In this document: piece by piece, positions 9,087 to 17,019 of the stretch
Numbering within the stretch: the stretch's first letter is position 1
Layout: each line of letters begins with the position of its first letter
Source: an uncultured bacterium
GTDB taxonomy: Bacteria; Patescibacteriota; Minisyncoccia; UBA6257; UBA9933
Assembly (NCBI GenBank): GCA_913009635.1
Contig: CAJVXI010000004.1
Coordinates: forward strand, 1 to 49,969
Length of the DNA stretch: 49,969 bases
Reading direction: 5' to 3'
The notes under the pieces: model-generated
Told to the model about the DNA's origin: nothing
The model's database searches: none
Seen by the model: only the letters and a program-made list of their open reading frames with translations
Translations under genes and position numbers: made by a program

Positions 9087-10649
9087 ATGGATTTACAAAG
9101 CTTAACAATAAAAAAATTTCATAATAGTTTAATTAAGAAAGAATTTTCTGTTGCCGAAGCAGTTGGGGAGTTTTTTGATTATATTAGCGAGAAAAATGGC
9201 GATATAAACGCTTATCTTCACTTAACAAAGAATTTGGCTTTATCGCAAGCAAGTGTTGTTGATGCGGATTTGGCTGCTGGAAAGGAATTAAATATTTTGG
9301 CTGGCGTACCTTTGGCGATTAAAGATAATATACTAATAGAAGGAGAGTCAACTACAGCGGCCTCAAAAATATTACAAAACTACCGAGCCAGTTATGATGC
9401 TACGGTAATTAAGAAATTAAAATCCAAGAAAGCTGTTTTTCTCGGGAAAACTAATTTGGACGAGTTTGCGATGGGTTCTTCCGGTGAAAATTCTGCTTTT
9501 GGCGTGACTAGGAATCCGCATGATTTAGAACGAGTGCCTGGAGGTACTTCTAGCGGTTCTGTTGCTGCGGTGGCAGCTGGCATGGCTGTAGCTGCTTTAG
9601 GTTCAGATACAGGAGGTTCTATAAGGCAGCCGGCAAGTTTTTGCGGGGTTGTTGGTTTAAAGCCGACTTACGGAAGCGTATCCCGTTACGGATTGATAGC
9701 TTTTGCGTCAAGTTTGGATCAGATCGGCCCTGTTGCAAAAACCGTTGAAGACGCGGAAATTTTATTTAATGCCATAAAGGGAAAAGATTCTTTTGATTCC
9801 ACTTCAGTTGATGTGCATCCTCCAACTCGCGGTTTGAAGATTGAAGACATAAAAAAAATAACTATAGGATTGCCAGAAGAGTATTTTACCGAAAGTTTAA
9901 ATAAGGAAGTTGCAGATGGAGTTAATAAGGCAATAGAGAATTTAAAGAATTTAGGAGTTAAATTTAAAAAAATCAATTTGCCAAATACTAAACACGCGCT
10001 TTCCTGTTATTATATTATTATGCCGGCTGAAGCAAGCGCTAATCTTGCACGATATGACGGCATCCGCTACGCACGGACTAATACTGACTATACACAGACC
10101 AATACAGACAGTCTGCATAAGTCCGCGTTCAGTCAGCGCAAGTCCGCGCTGGAGGATATTTATTTTAAAACTCGAGGAGGTGGGTTTGGAAAAGAAGTAA
10201 AAAGAAGAATTATTCTTGGAACTTTTGTTTTGTCATCCGGCTACTATGACGCTTATTATACTAAAGCCCAAAAAGTTAGGCGTTTAATTAAAGAGGACTT
10301 TGATAGGGCATTTGATCAGTCAGTTGGCGGAATTGATGTGATTTTAGCTCCAACAGCGCCAACCCCCGCGTTTAAAATCGGTGAAAAAGTTGATGATCCG
10401 CTTTCAATGTATTTGTCTGATATTTTTACTATTCCAGTGAATTTAGCTGGTTTGCCCGCGATCTCTATTCCAACACGGACTAATACGGAATATACACAGA
10501 CTAATACAGAAGATAGTCCGCATAAGTCCGCGTCCAGTCCGCGTAAGTCCGCATCTTTGCCGGTGGGGTTTCAATTAATTGGCAAGCATTTTCACGAAAT
10601 TGATATATTGGAAATAGGTAAACAATACGAATTAGCCACTAGCCGCTAG
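9087..10649 (+). CDS. gatA: Glu-tRNA(Gln)/Asp-tRNA(Asn) amidotransferase subunit A with two repeat insertions
   Basis: The amidase subunit of GatCAB. The Ser-cisSer-Lys triad of the amidase signature family is visible: Lys at about 79 (PLAIKDNI), the Gly/Ser-rich loop VPGGTSSGSVAA near 150-160 and Ser 178 in SDTGGSIRQPAS. A GTG at 9078 is also in frame, but it lies inside the heptamer repeat and the ATG at 9087 (MDLQSLTIKK) fits the family. At 520 aa it is about 30-40 residues over length; two insertions (about 327-355 and 461-490) are copies of one palindromic repeat, read as TNTDYTQTNTD... and TNTEYTQTNTE.... The last residues (ELATSR) are encoded by another heptamer array, so the native C-terminus was replaced. 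Confidence 0.95.
   Translation: MDLQSLTIKKFHNSLIKKEFSVAEAVGEFFDYISEKNGDINAYLHLTKNLALSQASVVDADLAAGKELNILAGVPLAIKDNILIEGESTTAASKILQNYRASYDATVIKKLKSKKAVFLGKTNLDEFAMGSSGENSAFGVTRNPHDLERVPGGTSSGSVAAVAAGMAVAALGSDTGGSIRQPASFCGVVGLKPTYGSVSRYGLIAFASSLDQIGPVAKTVEDAEILFNAIKGKDSFDSTSVDVHPPTRGLKIEDIKKITIGLPEEYFTESLNKEVADGVNKAIENLKNLGVKFKKINLPNTKHALSCYYIIMPAEASANLARYDGIRYARTNTDYTQTNTDSLHKSAFSQRKSALEDIYFKTRGGGFGKEVKRRIILGTFVLSSGYYDAYYTKAQKVRRLIKEDFDRAFDQSVGGIDVILAPTAPTPAFKIGEKVDDPLSMYLSDIFTIPVNLAGLPAISIPTRTNTEYTQTNTEDSPHKSASSPRKSASLPVGFQLIGKHFHEIDILEIGKQYELATSR
10066..10152 (+). repeat. palindromic repeat in gatA, copy 1
   Basis: Starts CACGGACTAATACTGAC and ends with CGCAAGTCCGCGC-like units that are the approximate inverse. 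It shares most of its sequence with 10468-10557 in the same gene and is read in the same frame (TDYTQTNTDSLHKSAF...). Confidence 0.8.
10468..10557 (+). repeat. palindromic repeat in gatA, copy 2
   Basis: Starts ACACGGACTAATACGGA and ends AGTCCGCGTAAGTCCGCA. Encodes TEYTQTNTEDSPHKSASS and on. Near-duplicate of the copy 400 bp upstream. Confidence 0.8.
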
Positions 10650-10665
10650 TGGTTAGCCACTAGTT

Positions 10666-10989
10666 ATGAAAATTTTCAAAAAACTAAAAACGTTTTTTTG
10701 GACTAATCACGCAAAAGCGAAGATGAGGTTTTATGGATTATCAGAGCAACGCGTGAAACGAGTAATCCATACGCCAAAAAGAATAGAGCAGGGAATCGCG
10801 CCAAAAACCGTTGCTATGCTTCAAACAGCTGGCAGTAAAAAACATCCTTATGAAATTTGGGTAATGATTCAGGACAAGAAAGATAAACGTAAAATTATTT
10901 CTACTTGGAAATACCCAGGCATAACCAAGGCAGGTGAACCATTACCAGAGGGGATTTTAATGGAAATGCAAGACGCTGATTTATGCTGA
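10666..10989 (+). CDS. conserved CPR hypothetical protein, 107 aa
   Basis: Begins MKIFKKLKTFFWTNHAKAKM with an H-A-x-x-K-M-x-x-Y-G-L-S pattern, then RVIHTPKRIEQGIAPKT and KKIISTWKYPG-like strands. The layout resembles small RelE/DUF4258-like proteins (HAxxR-M...), but I cannot assign a function or show an antitoxin partner next to it. It starts 16 bp after gatA inside a heptamer repeat and may be co-transcribed with gatCA. Confidence 0.55.
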   Translation: MKIFKKLKTFFWTNHAKAKMRFYGLSEQRVKRVIHTPKRIEQGIAPKTVAMLQTAGSKKHPYEIWVMIQDKKDKRKIISTWKYPGITKAGEPLPEGILMEMQDADLC

Positions 10990-11012
10990 TATTTAGATAG
11001 ATTACCACGGGG

Positions 11013-11041
11013 TTGACATTTCCATATGAATATGATATATT
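11013..11041 (+). promoter_or_regulatory. sigma70-type promoter of the 65-aa ORF
   Basis: Perfect -35 TTGACA (11013-11018), 17-bp spacer, TATATT (11036-11041). The leader to the ATG at 11098 is about 50 nt, unlike the leaderless genes around it. Confidence 0.75.
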
Positions 11042-11097
11042 ATTATTGTTCTTTAAAAGATTTAATATAAACTTTAACTCACCATAAAGGGGGAGCG

Positions 11098-11295
11098 ATG
11101 AGAAAGATTTTTAGTCAATGTCAGGGAATAATTCGGAGACAGAGGAAGATGGAAAAGCTAATTGATGAAAAAGATTTTATTGGGGCATTTGGGATTCGTC
11201 CTAGACAAACTCCAATAGAACTCCGAAAAGAAAATGTTTTTTTTCAGCCGTCTGGAATTTCTCTGAATGGAAGTCGCGTCTGGACTTTTGGTTAG
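11098..11295 (+). CDS. small basic protein of unknown function, 65 aa
   Basis: Own promoter (11013), an SD-like GGGGGAG six to seven bases before the ATG, and its own terminator, so it is a complete monocistronic unit. The N-terminal half is Arg/Lys-rich (MRKIFSQCQGIIRRQRKMEK); the rest (IGAFGIRPRQTPIEL) shows no family I recognise. It could be a real small protein or the coding part of a regulatory RNA. Confidence 0.5.
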   Translation: MRKIFSQCQGIIRRQRKMEKLIDEKDFIGAFGIRPRQTPIELRKENVFFQPSGISLNGSRVWTFG

Positions 11296-11314
11296 TTCAC
11301 CCCAGCTGGGGTAT

Positions 11315-11359
11315 AAAAAGCCCGAGGGTTATTATACATAACTTTTCCCTTGGGCTTTT
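11315..11359 (+). terminator. Rho-independent terminator
   Basis: Stem AAAAGCCCGAGGG / CCCTTGGGCTTTT with an 18-nt loop, ending in a T-run. A perfect CCCCAGCTGGGG palindrome sits just before it (11300-11311). Confidence 0.8.
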
Positions 11360-11366
11360 AAATTTG

Positions 11367-11395
11367 TTGACAGAAAAAGTGATGTGTGTTATTTT
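11367..11395 (+). promoter_or_regulatory. sigma70-type promoter of the DapB-like gene
   Basis: TTGACA (11367-11372), 17-bp spacer, TATTTT (11390-11395). It starts only 8 bp after the preceding terminator. Confidence 0.75.
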
Positions 11396-11453
11396 GTAAA
11401 AAGTGCTGGATTTTGTATCCTATTAAAAATAATTTTAAATAAGGAGGAAAAAG

Positions 11454-12113
11454 ATGAGAATTGTTATAGTCGGAAACGGTAAAATGGCAGAAATACTTGG
11501 AGATTGCTGCCGTAAAAAGAAAATTCCGTTTATAGGTTTTCATAGCGAAAACTATACAGAAAAAGATGATTTAGTTGTGCATTTTGGCAGTGGACGTCAA
11601 TTACCCGAGGCACTGGAATGGTGCAATAGACATAATGTGCCTTTAATTCAAGGTTCAACTGGGCAGCAATTACCTAGTAAGGTGTCTATTCTGGTAGTAA
11701 ATGCACCAAATCTGGCACTACCAATAGTTAAACTTCTCAGTATTATGCCGACTATCGCTGATACTGATACATTAGCAGAAATGAAGATAGGGATAATTGA
11801 ATCCCATCAGGCAAGTAAAAAAAGTGTGCCAGGAACAGCTAAAGTAATGGCTGAAATATTTGGAATTTCAGAAACAGAAATTATATCAATTAGAGACAGA
11901 GAAAAACAACTACAGTTGGGTGTGCCTGAAGAATATCTTGATGGGCACGGTTATCACTGGATTACCTTGGAAGGAGGTGGTGTCACCATCGAATTGTCCA
12001 CCAAGGTTAATGGACGGGAAGCATATGCTTATGGAGCAATATCTCTTGCCAAGAAATTATTACTTCACAGGGATGATTTAAAGAACCGAGTGTATCAACT
12101 TAGTGAGATGTAG
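11454..12113 (+). CDS. dihydrodipicolinate-reductase-like protein
   Basis: A 219-aa protein with the DapB layout. The Rossmann start is MRIVIVGNGKMAEIL; GSTG is near residue 65; ESHQASKKSVPGTA corresponds to the E-x-H-H-x-x-K-x-D-x-P-S-G-T-A catalytic block, with the first His and the Lys kept and the second His replaced by Gln. DapB reduces dihydrodipicolinate to tetrahydrodipicolinate for lysine and meso-DAP. At roughly 30-50 residues short and with no other lysine-pathway gene nearby, a role in DAP synthesis is plausible but unproven. An SD AAGGAGG lies 7 nt before the ATG, and promoter and terminator are its own. Confidence 0.7.
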   Translation: MRIVIVGNGKMAEILGDCCRKKKIPFIGFHSENYTEKDDLVVHFGSGRQLPEALEWCNRHNVPLIQGSTGQQLPSKVSILVVNAPNLALPIVKLLSIMPTIADTDTLAEMKIGIIESHQASKKSVPGTAKVMAEIFGISETEIISIRDREKQLQLGVPEEYLDGHGYHWITLEGGGVTIELSTKVNGREAYAYGAISLAKKLLLHRDDLKNRVYQLSEM

Positions 12114-12131
12114 AAGTTAATTTAAAGCGAA

Positions 12132-12157
12132 AAGGGTCGTGTTAAAACACGGCCCTT
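12132..12157 (+). terminator. Rho-independent terminator of the DapB-like gene
   Basis: Stem AAGGGTCGTGTT / AACACGGCCCTT (one G-U pair) followed by ATTTATTTT. Confidence 0.8.
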
Positions 12158-12195
12158 ATTTATTTTGTAAATTTTAGTTATAATTCAGGAATATT

Positions 12196-13206
12196 ATGAA
12201 ATTATCTATTGGTATTGTTGGTTTGCCTAACGTTGGCAAATCAACGCTTTTCAAAATTTTAACCAAACAAGAAGTGAATATTGCTAATTATCCTTTTGCT
12301 ACGATTGATCCGAATGTCGGTGTTGTCGCGGTTCCGGACGAACGACTTCAAAAACTCGCTGCGTTAAGTAATTCAAAAAAAATAATTCCTGCTGTTGTAG
12401 AATTTTATGATATAGCCGGCTTGGTTAAAGGCGCTTGCAAAGGCGAAGGTCTGGGTAATAAATTTTTATCTCATATTAGAGAAGTTAGCGCGATAATTGA
12501 AGTTGTGCGTTGTTTTCCTGCTAATAATATTATTCATATTGAAGAAAAAATTAATCCAGTGAGCGATTTGGAAATCATAAATACAGAACTTATTTTGAAA
12601 GATTTGGAAACAATTGAAAAGGTGATTATTAAACTGGACAGTGATGCAAAAAGCGGAGACAAGAAAAAAATAAAAGATTTAGAAATTGTTAAAAAAATCA
12701 AAAATGAATTAGAAAATAACATATTAGTTTTCAATTTAAGCAAGGAATTAGCATCAGAGCAGATTATAAAAGAGCTAAGTTTATTGACGGCAAAGCAGCA
12801 AATTTATTTATTAAATGGCAACGAAGAAGATGTCAACGAAGAGTTAAAAAATAAGATAAAATCATTAAACGCCGATTATCTGATTGTTGATTTGGCAAAT
12901 TCGGAAAATATTGATGAATTGATAAAAAAAACGTATAAACTTCTCGGATTGATAAGTTTTTTTACCATTGGCGAAGACGAAACACGTGCTTGGATGATTA
13001 AAAAAGGCGAAAAAGCTCCGCAGGCCGCCGGTACAATCCATACGGATTTTGAAAATAAATTTATCAAAGCAGAGGTCATTCATTGCGATAATTTATTAGA
13101 AGCTGGCGGTTGGACTCAGGCGAAAAGCAAAGGATTAATTCGTTTAGAAGGTAAAGATTATATTATGCAGGATGGAGATATAATGGTGGTTAGATACGGA
13201 CAATGA
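12196..13206 (+). CDS. ychF: redox-regulated ATPase YchF (Obg family)
   Basis: A 336-aa P-loop protein, slightly shorter than the usual 363. GLPNVGKST (9-17) is the P-loop, then NYPFATIDPN (switch I), DIAGLVKGACKGEGLG (G3 and the YchF-specific loop), a coiled-coil A domain about 130-190, and the TGS domain with FFTIGEDETRAWMIKKG and VRYGQ at the end. YchF binds ATP rather than GTP and associates with the 70S ribosome. A TATAAT lies 11 nt before the ATG, so the leader is at most a few nt. Confidence 0.95.
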   Translation: MKLSIGIVGLPNVGKSTLFKILTKQEVNIANYPFATIDPNVGVVAVPDERLQKLAALSNSKKIIPAVVEFYDIAGLVKGACKGEGLGNKFLSHIREVSAIIEVVRCFPANNIIHIEEKINPVSDLEIINTELILKDLETIEKVIIKLDSDAKSGDKKKIKDLEIVKKIKNELENNILVFNLSKELASEQIIKELSLLTAKQQIYLLNGNEEDVNEELKNKIKSLNADYLIVDLANSENIDELIKKTYKLLGLISFFTIGEDETRAWMIKKGEKAPQAAGTIHTDFENKFIKAEVIHCDNLLEAGGWTQAKSKGLIRLEGKDYIMQDGDIMVVRYGQ

Positions 13207-13268
13207 TAGTGATGATGACAATAACAAAAACATTGAAATTAATTTTTAATATTCTATAATTAAGAATA

Positions 13269-14657
13269 ATGACTAAAAGAAAAATAAAAATGGTGGATAT
13301 TGTGAAGCCTACGCGATCAGAACATTTGGCAGATTCAACGCGCAAAGCGCATTTTTTAACAAAAGATAAACATAGTAAGGAGCCAAAGAGTGAAAGACAA
13401 GAAAATAAGCTTTTTAAAGAGTTTGGTAAGAAAATTGAATGTTTTGAGAGAGAAGAAGTTAAAGTATTTGGCGAAGAAGACACTCAGCGTAAAAAGAAAT
13501 TTCTATTTTTAAAAGGCCATAAATTAAAAACTTTATTTTGGTTAATTTTGATATTAATTTTAATTAGTGGTGTAGTTTATGGAGCCATCACTTTTTTGCC
13601 GCGGGCAGAAATTAAAATTAGCGCTGAAAAATTTAATTGGGAATATATTGATTCAATAACTGCCAGCAAAAATGTCAGCAGCATCAGTTTAGTGAATAAG
13701 AAAATTCCGGCTGAAGTATTTTCTCAGCTAAAAAATAATAATCTTTTATTCCCAGCCAGTGGTAAGCTGCAAATTGAAAAAAAAGCAACTGGTAAAATTA
13801 TAATTTATAATGCTTATAGTTCTAAGTCTCAAAGATTGATTATTGAGACGCGTTTTTTGGCTCCAGATGGAAAAATTTTTTACTTGACTAAGGGAATTAC
13901 TGTTCCAGGAGCTAAAATTATTGAAGGAAAAGTTGTGTCTTCAAGTATTATTGCGGAAGTGGTTGCTGATAAATCTGGAGAGGAATACAATATTAAACCA
14001 GTTGAATATTTTTCAATTCCCGGCTTTAAGGGTTCCGCAAAGTATCAAGGTTTTTACGCTGAATCAAAAGAATCAATGACAGGCGGTTTTATTGGCGAGG
14101 CAATTGTGCCGACTGACGAAGATATTAAAAAAGCTAAAGAGAAAAATCGACAAATTCTTCAGCAAGCATTTATTTCTTTTATCGACTTGCAAATACCAAA
14201 CGGTTTTAAGATTATTGAGGAAGCTAAGCAATTTAATATTATAAAAGAGACAGTTAATAAAGAAACTGATTCAGTTGGTAATTTTTCAGTTTTTAGCGAG
14301 GCTAAGATTGTAATAGTTGTTTTTCAAGAAAAAGATGCTAAGAATTTAATAGTTGCTTTTGCTAAAGAAGAGCTTGGTCAAGAATTTGAGCCTAAAGAAT
14401 ATCAACTGACTTATGGGATAAGCCGAACTGATTTTGACAGTGGTCGGATGTCGTTTCCAGTTGATTTTCAGGGGGTTTTCTGGCAGCCGATAAATATTGA
14501 TGAATTTCGGGAGTCAGTAAAGAGCAAAAAAGAGGCAGAATTAAGAGGAATGGTTTTTTCCTTGCCTGGAGTAGAAAAGGTAGCGGTCTCTTTTTGGCCT
14601 TTTTGGGTTAAGCAAGTTCCTGATGACATAAAGAGGATAAAAGTGGTAATAGAATGA
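13269..14657 (+). CDS. membrane-anchored protein with baseplate-J-like region
   Basis: A 462-aa protein. The N-terminal about 85 residues are highly charged and cytoplasmic, followed by one transmembrane segment (about 88-112, FWLILILILISGVVYGAITF) and a large outer domain. Within it, TRFLAPDGKIFYLTKGITVP and VVADKSGEEYNI resemble the beta region of baseplate-J/gp47-like proteins, a family common in CPR genomes as single-pass surface proteins with no phage genes nearby. Function unknown, possibly envelope-spanning. It ends with TGA. Confidence 0.5.
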   Translation: MTKRKIKMVDIVKPTRSEHLADSTRKAHFLTKDKHSKEPKSERQENKLFKEFGKKIECFEREEVKVFGEEDTQRKKKFLFLKGHKLKTLFWLILILILISGVVYGAITFLPRAEIKISAEKFNWEYIDSITASKNVSSISLVNKKIPAEVFSQLKNNNLLFPASGKLQIEKKATGKIIIYNAYSSKSQRLIIETRFLAPDGKIFYLTKGITVPGAKIIEGKVVSSSIIAEVVADKSGEEYNIKPVEYFSIPGFKGSAKYQGFYAESKESMTGGFIGEAIVPTDEDIKKAKEKNRQILQQAFISFIDLQIPNGFKIIEEAKQFNIIKETVNKETDSVGNFSVFSEAKIVIVVFQEKDAKNLIVAFAKEELGQEFEPKEYQLTYGISRTDFDSGRMSFPVDFQGVFWQPINIDEFRESVKSKKEAELRGMVFSLPGVEKVAVSFWPFWVKQVPDDIKRIKVVIE

Positions 14658-14747
14658 GTAGAAAATCTTTTTTCGTTTATAGCTTATAAATCTTTTCTCG
14701 TCAGCGGTCTTTGCTCTAGATAAATTATCCTCGCTCACTTCGGGAAT
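14658..14747. repeat. dispersed repeat, copy 1
   Basis: TAGAAAATCTTTT... ending CTCGCTCACTTCGGGAAT. Nearly the same sequence occurs at 22149-22254 after the PEGA gene start. This copy stops exactly where the insertion sequence begins. Confidence 0.75.
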
Positions 14748-15862
14748 TGTCCAGGTTCATATACATATGCACCACCTAGGTCTGTAAAATAATAACGTCT
14801 TTTGTCGGCAATCGACTAGTTTGTCATTTGCGGTAATAGGCCTCGGGAGTCATATAATTCAATGATTCGTGAGGTTTTATTTTATTTCAAACATTCTGCC
14901 ATTCAAGGATTCTTACTTGCATTACCTCCAATATGGAAGAAGCATTGCCTTGTTGATAGAATTCTTTTTCGTCAGCGCTATGCGAGGCTTCCACATAACT
15001 GTTTTGTTTTGGATGTCTAGGATAAATGAAATAATGCGGAATGTTCAATTTTTTGCATAGTTTGTCAAATTCTCCCAGAAATTCGGAACCGTTGTCAGTC
15101 TGTATATTCTTTATTTCAAAATCAAAGTTATTCACGCATTCTTGAATAAAATCAGCTCCATTTCTGGAAGATAAGGAAGAATAAATTCTTAAGACCCTTT
15201 TCTTGCCCAAAACATCAATAGCTGTGAATTGATAAAATTTCTTTCCTCCTGTTATCATAATGTATTTGGTGTCTATTTGAACCATGTCTCCAGGGCAAGA
15301 AACCTTGAATCCACGCGGAAATCTTTTTCTTGGATTCTTGGCCGCTTTTTGCCTTTTTATGGAAATCTTTTTATTGATTAACCTTTTTCTCTTGAGAATT
15401 CTTCCAATGGCGCTTGCTGATGTTTTGAGCTCAGCAGGCAGCAAAACTTGAATCTTGTATTTTGACCAAGCAGGATATTGCTTGCGCAGTTTCACGACCT
15501 CAGAAACAATTTCCCAAGGAACAGCTGGTTGTCTGAAATTATGCGGTCTGCGTGAGCGATCTTCCAATCCTCTTGGCCATTGATTTTTCAATCTCCTTAT
15601 CCACCTTCTTGTTGTTCCTCTGTCTATTCCAAAATGTCTGGTAGTCAGAGAAATATTTTTGCCGCGCGCTTTGTGCCAATCCAATATTTTCAACCTTTGT
15701 TTTGCTCGTCCGCTTATGTTGCCTGCCAGAAAAGCTGAACGAGCGATGGAAGCCGCCCCCGGCAAGATGTGTCCGTATACTGTTATATGCCTCCCCGCAT
15801 ACCTTCCTTTTCCACTCATAGAAAAATCCTCCTAAGTGGAGCATATCATATGAACCAGCCCA
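14748..15862 (-). mobile_element. IS481-type insertion sequence
   Basis: Bounded by imperfect inverted repeats of about 30 bp: left 14751-14780 (GGTTCATATACATATGCACC) and right 15831-15860 (the inverse of GGTTCATATGATATGCTCC). The ends read TG...CA. The single transposase is on the minus strand. No convincing target duplication is visible (AAT on the left, AAC on the right). The left end lies in a dispersed repeat and the right end is 5 bp from the infA -35 box. Confidence 0.8.
14824..15819 (-). pseudogene. IS481-family transposase with an internal UGA stop
   Basis: The frame 15819 to 14887 gives 310 aa: an N-terminal helix-turn-helix (LTTRHFGIDRGTTRRWIRR) and a DDE integrase core with D in VQIDTKY, D in QTDNGSEF and E in SYVEASHSADEKEFY. 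It stops at TGA (14887-14889) after LEWQNV, yet the same frame continues as NKIKPHESLNYMTPEAYYRK and ends at TGA 14824. That is the conserved IS481 C-terminus, in which the position of the stop is normally Trp, so a TGG to TGA change explains it. The catalytic triad is intact; loss of the last 21 residues probably reduces or abolishes activity. Confidence 0.85.
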
Positions 15863-15867
15863 AACTA

Positions 15868-15896
15868 TTGACTTTATAAGTCATTTGGCTTATTAT
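15868..15896 (+). promoter_or_regulatory. promoter of infA / alpha operon
   Basis: TTGACT (15868-15873), 17-bp spacer, TATTAT (15891-15896), then 6 nt to the GTG start codon of infA. The geometry predicts a leaderless mRNA and supports the GTG start. Confidence 0.7.
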
Positions 15897-15902
15897 TTTT
15901 AG

Positions 15903-16139
15903 GTGGCATTTAGAAGAAAATCATTTAATAAAAAACCATTAAAAGACCAAGTTGAGGGGATGGTTGTTGAAGCTTTACCAGGCGCCACTTTTAAGGTTAA
16001 AATGGGTGAAAATAAAGAGATTTTAGCCTATCTTGCCGGGAAAATGAGAATGTATCATATTAAGGTTTTGCCTGGCGATAAAGTTTTAATGGAGCTCAGC
16101 CCTGATGGAAATAGAGGAAGAATAGTTAGAAGATTATAA
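15903..16139 (+). CDS. infA: translation initiation factor IF-1
   Basis: A 78-aa OB-fold protein: VEGMVVEALPGATFKVKM, then ILAYLAGKMRMYHIKVLPGD and LSPDGNRGRIVRRL, all matching IF-1. It binds the A site during initiation. The GTG at 15903 is chosen because it lies 6 nt after the -10 box; there is no SD. The N-terminus (AFRRKSFNKKPLKDQ) is longer and more basic than usual. First gene of the infA-rpmJ-rpsM-rpsK-rpsD-rpoA-rplQ-rplM-rpsI run; the usual upstream neighbours secY-adk-map are absent and an IS takes their place. Confidence 0.92.
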   Translation: MAFRRKSFNKKPLKDQVEGMVVEALPGATFKVKMGENKEILAYLAGKMRMYHIKVLPGDKVLMELSPDGNRGRIVRRL

Positions 16140-16142
16140 GCT

Positions 16143-16201
16143 ATCCGCCATCCGAATTGCTACGAATACGATATTATTCGGATTCATTCGTAGATTCGGA
16201 T
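16143..16201. repeat. ATCCGAAT-type palindromic repeat, copy 1
   Basis: Reads ATCCGAATTGCTACGAATAC, a centre, then ATTCGTAGATTCGGAT, so it is an imperfect palindrome. The inverse form is found at 38826-38899 between galT and the COG2426-type gene. It fills the infA-rpmJ spacer. Confidence 0.7.
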
Positions 16202-16240
16202 GTAATTTTGTAGGTTCGGATTGCTTTAAGCGAAGCGAAT

Positions 16241-16354
16241 ATGAAAGTACGTTCATCGGTTAAAAAAATTTGTAATCATTGTAAAACCGTCCGACGTAAA
16301 GGGCGGATTTATGTGATTTGTAAAATAAAAAAACATAAACAAAGACAAGGATAA
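16241..16354 (+). CDS. rpmJ: 50S ribosomal protein L36
   Basis: A 37-aa protein, [20 protein letters not shown] and on to [11 protein letters not shown]. The zinc ligands C11, C14, C27 and H32 of the C-type L36 are all present. Length and sequence are canonical and it lies between infA and rpsM as in most bacteria. Confidence 0.95.
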   Translation: MKVRSSVKKICNHCKTVRRKGRIYVICKIKKHKQRQG

Positions 16355-16452
16355 CGATAAAGATAAAGATGATGACAATAACAGTGACGATGACGATAAC
16401 GACGACAAAATTAAGTGTCATAGTTAAAAGTCATAGTCATTGTTTTTAATAC

Positions 16453-16836
16453 ATGCGATTAGTAGGTATAAATATTCCAGACAATAAGCGTATTGAAATT
16501 GCGTTGACTTATGTTTATGGCATCGGATTGACTTTATCAAAACAGATTTTAAAATCTGTTAAAATTGATTTTAATAAACGAGCTAAAGATTTAGCGCCAG
16601 AAGAAATTAATAGAATTAAAGAATTTATTGAAAAGAATTATAAAATAGAAGGTGAGTTACGTCAGGTTATTAAACAAAATATAGGTCGTCTTAAAGAAAT
16701 TCAATGTTATCGTGGTATTAGACATTTGAAAAGATTGCCGGCAAGGGGACAACGCACTAAGACTAATTCAAGAACAGTAAGAGGAAATGTTAGGCGGACT
16801 GTTTCCAGTGGAAAGAGAAAAACTGAACTTAAGTAA
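16453..16836 (+). CDS. rpsM: 30S ribosomal protein S13
   Basis: A 127-aa S13. It starts MRLVGINIPDNKRIEIALTY with the YGIG helix-two-turn-helix motif, then CYRGIRHLKRLPARGQRTKT, the strongly conserved rRNA-binding tail. S13 sits in the 30S head and contacts the P-site tRNA and L5. The preceding 100 bp is a low-complexity GATGACAATAAC-type stretch without further genes. Confidence 0.95.
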   Translation: MRLVGINIPDNKRIEIALTYVYGIGLTLSKQILKSVKIDFNKRAKDLAPEEINRIKEFIEKNYKIEGELRQVIKQNIGRLKEIQCYRGIRHLKRLPARGQRTKTNSRTVRGNVRRTVSSGKRKTELK

Positions 16837-16846
16837 ATGGCTTGAT

Positions 16847-16999
16847 CTAAATTTTGGAGCCAAAGGCGAACAAAATTTAGTTGTCAAACCTTTACCTCAT
16901 TAGACGAGTTCACCCAATTAGATAAATATCTAATGGGGCAGGGTTCTATATAGCAGGGTGTTCAATGTTGTAGATAAATTTATATCGTTCAACATTGAG
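16847..16999. repeat. composite three-hairpin element, copy A (before rpsK)
   Basis: Three successive inverted repeats: CTAAATTTT / AAAATTTAG (16847-16880), CCCAATTAGATA / TATCTAATGGGG (16913-16938) and TTCAATGTTG / CAACATTGA (16961-16998), with the linker AAACCTTTACC between the first two. The same three modules in the same order occur before mreC (34500-34631) and, in altered form, before murB (42143-42345). It occupies the whole rpsM-rpsK spacer. Confidence 0.75.
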
Positions 17000-17019
17000 A
17001 TTCACTTATAAAATTTGAT

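Noticed and set aside
14824-14889. UGA recoded as an amino acid (SR1/Gracilibacteria code 25)
   Set aside because: Only the transposase has an internal TGA, where Trp is expected, while rplQ, rplM, the baseplate-J-like gene and the COG2426-type gene end normally at TGA.
14869-15060. plus-strand ORF in the IS
   Set aside because: Antisense to the transposase DDE domain.
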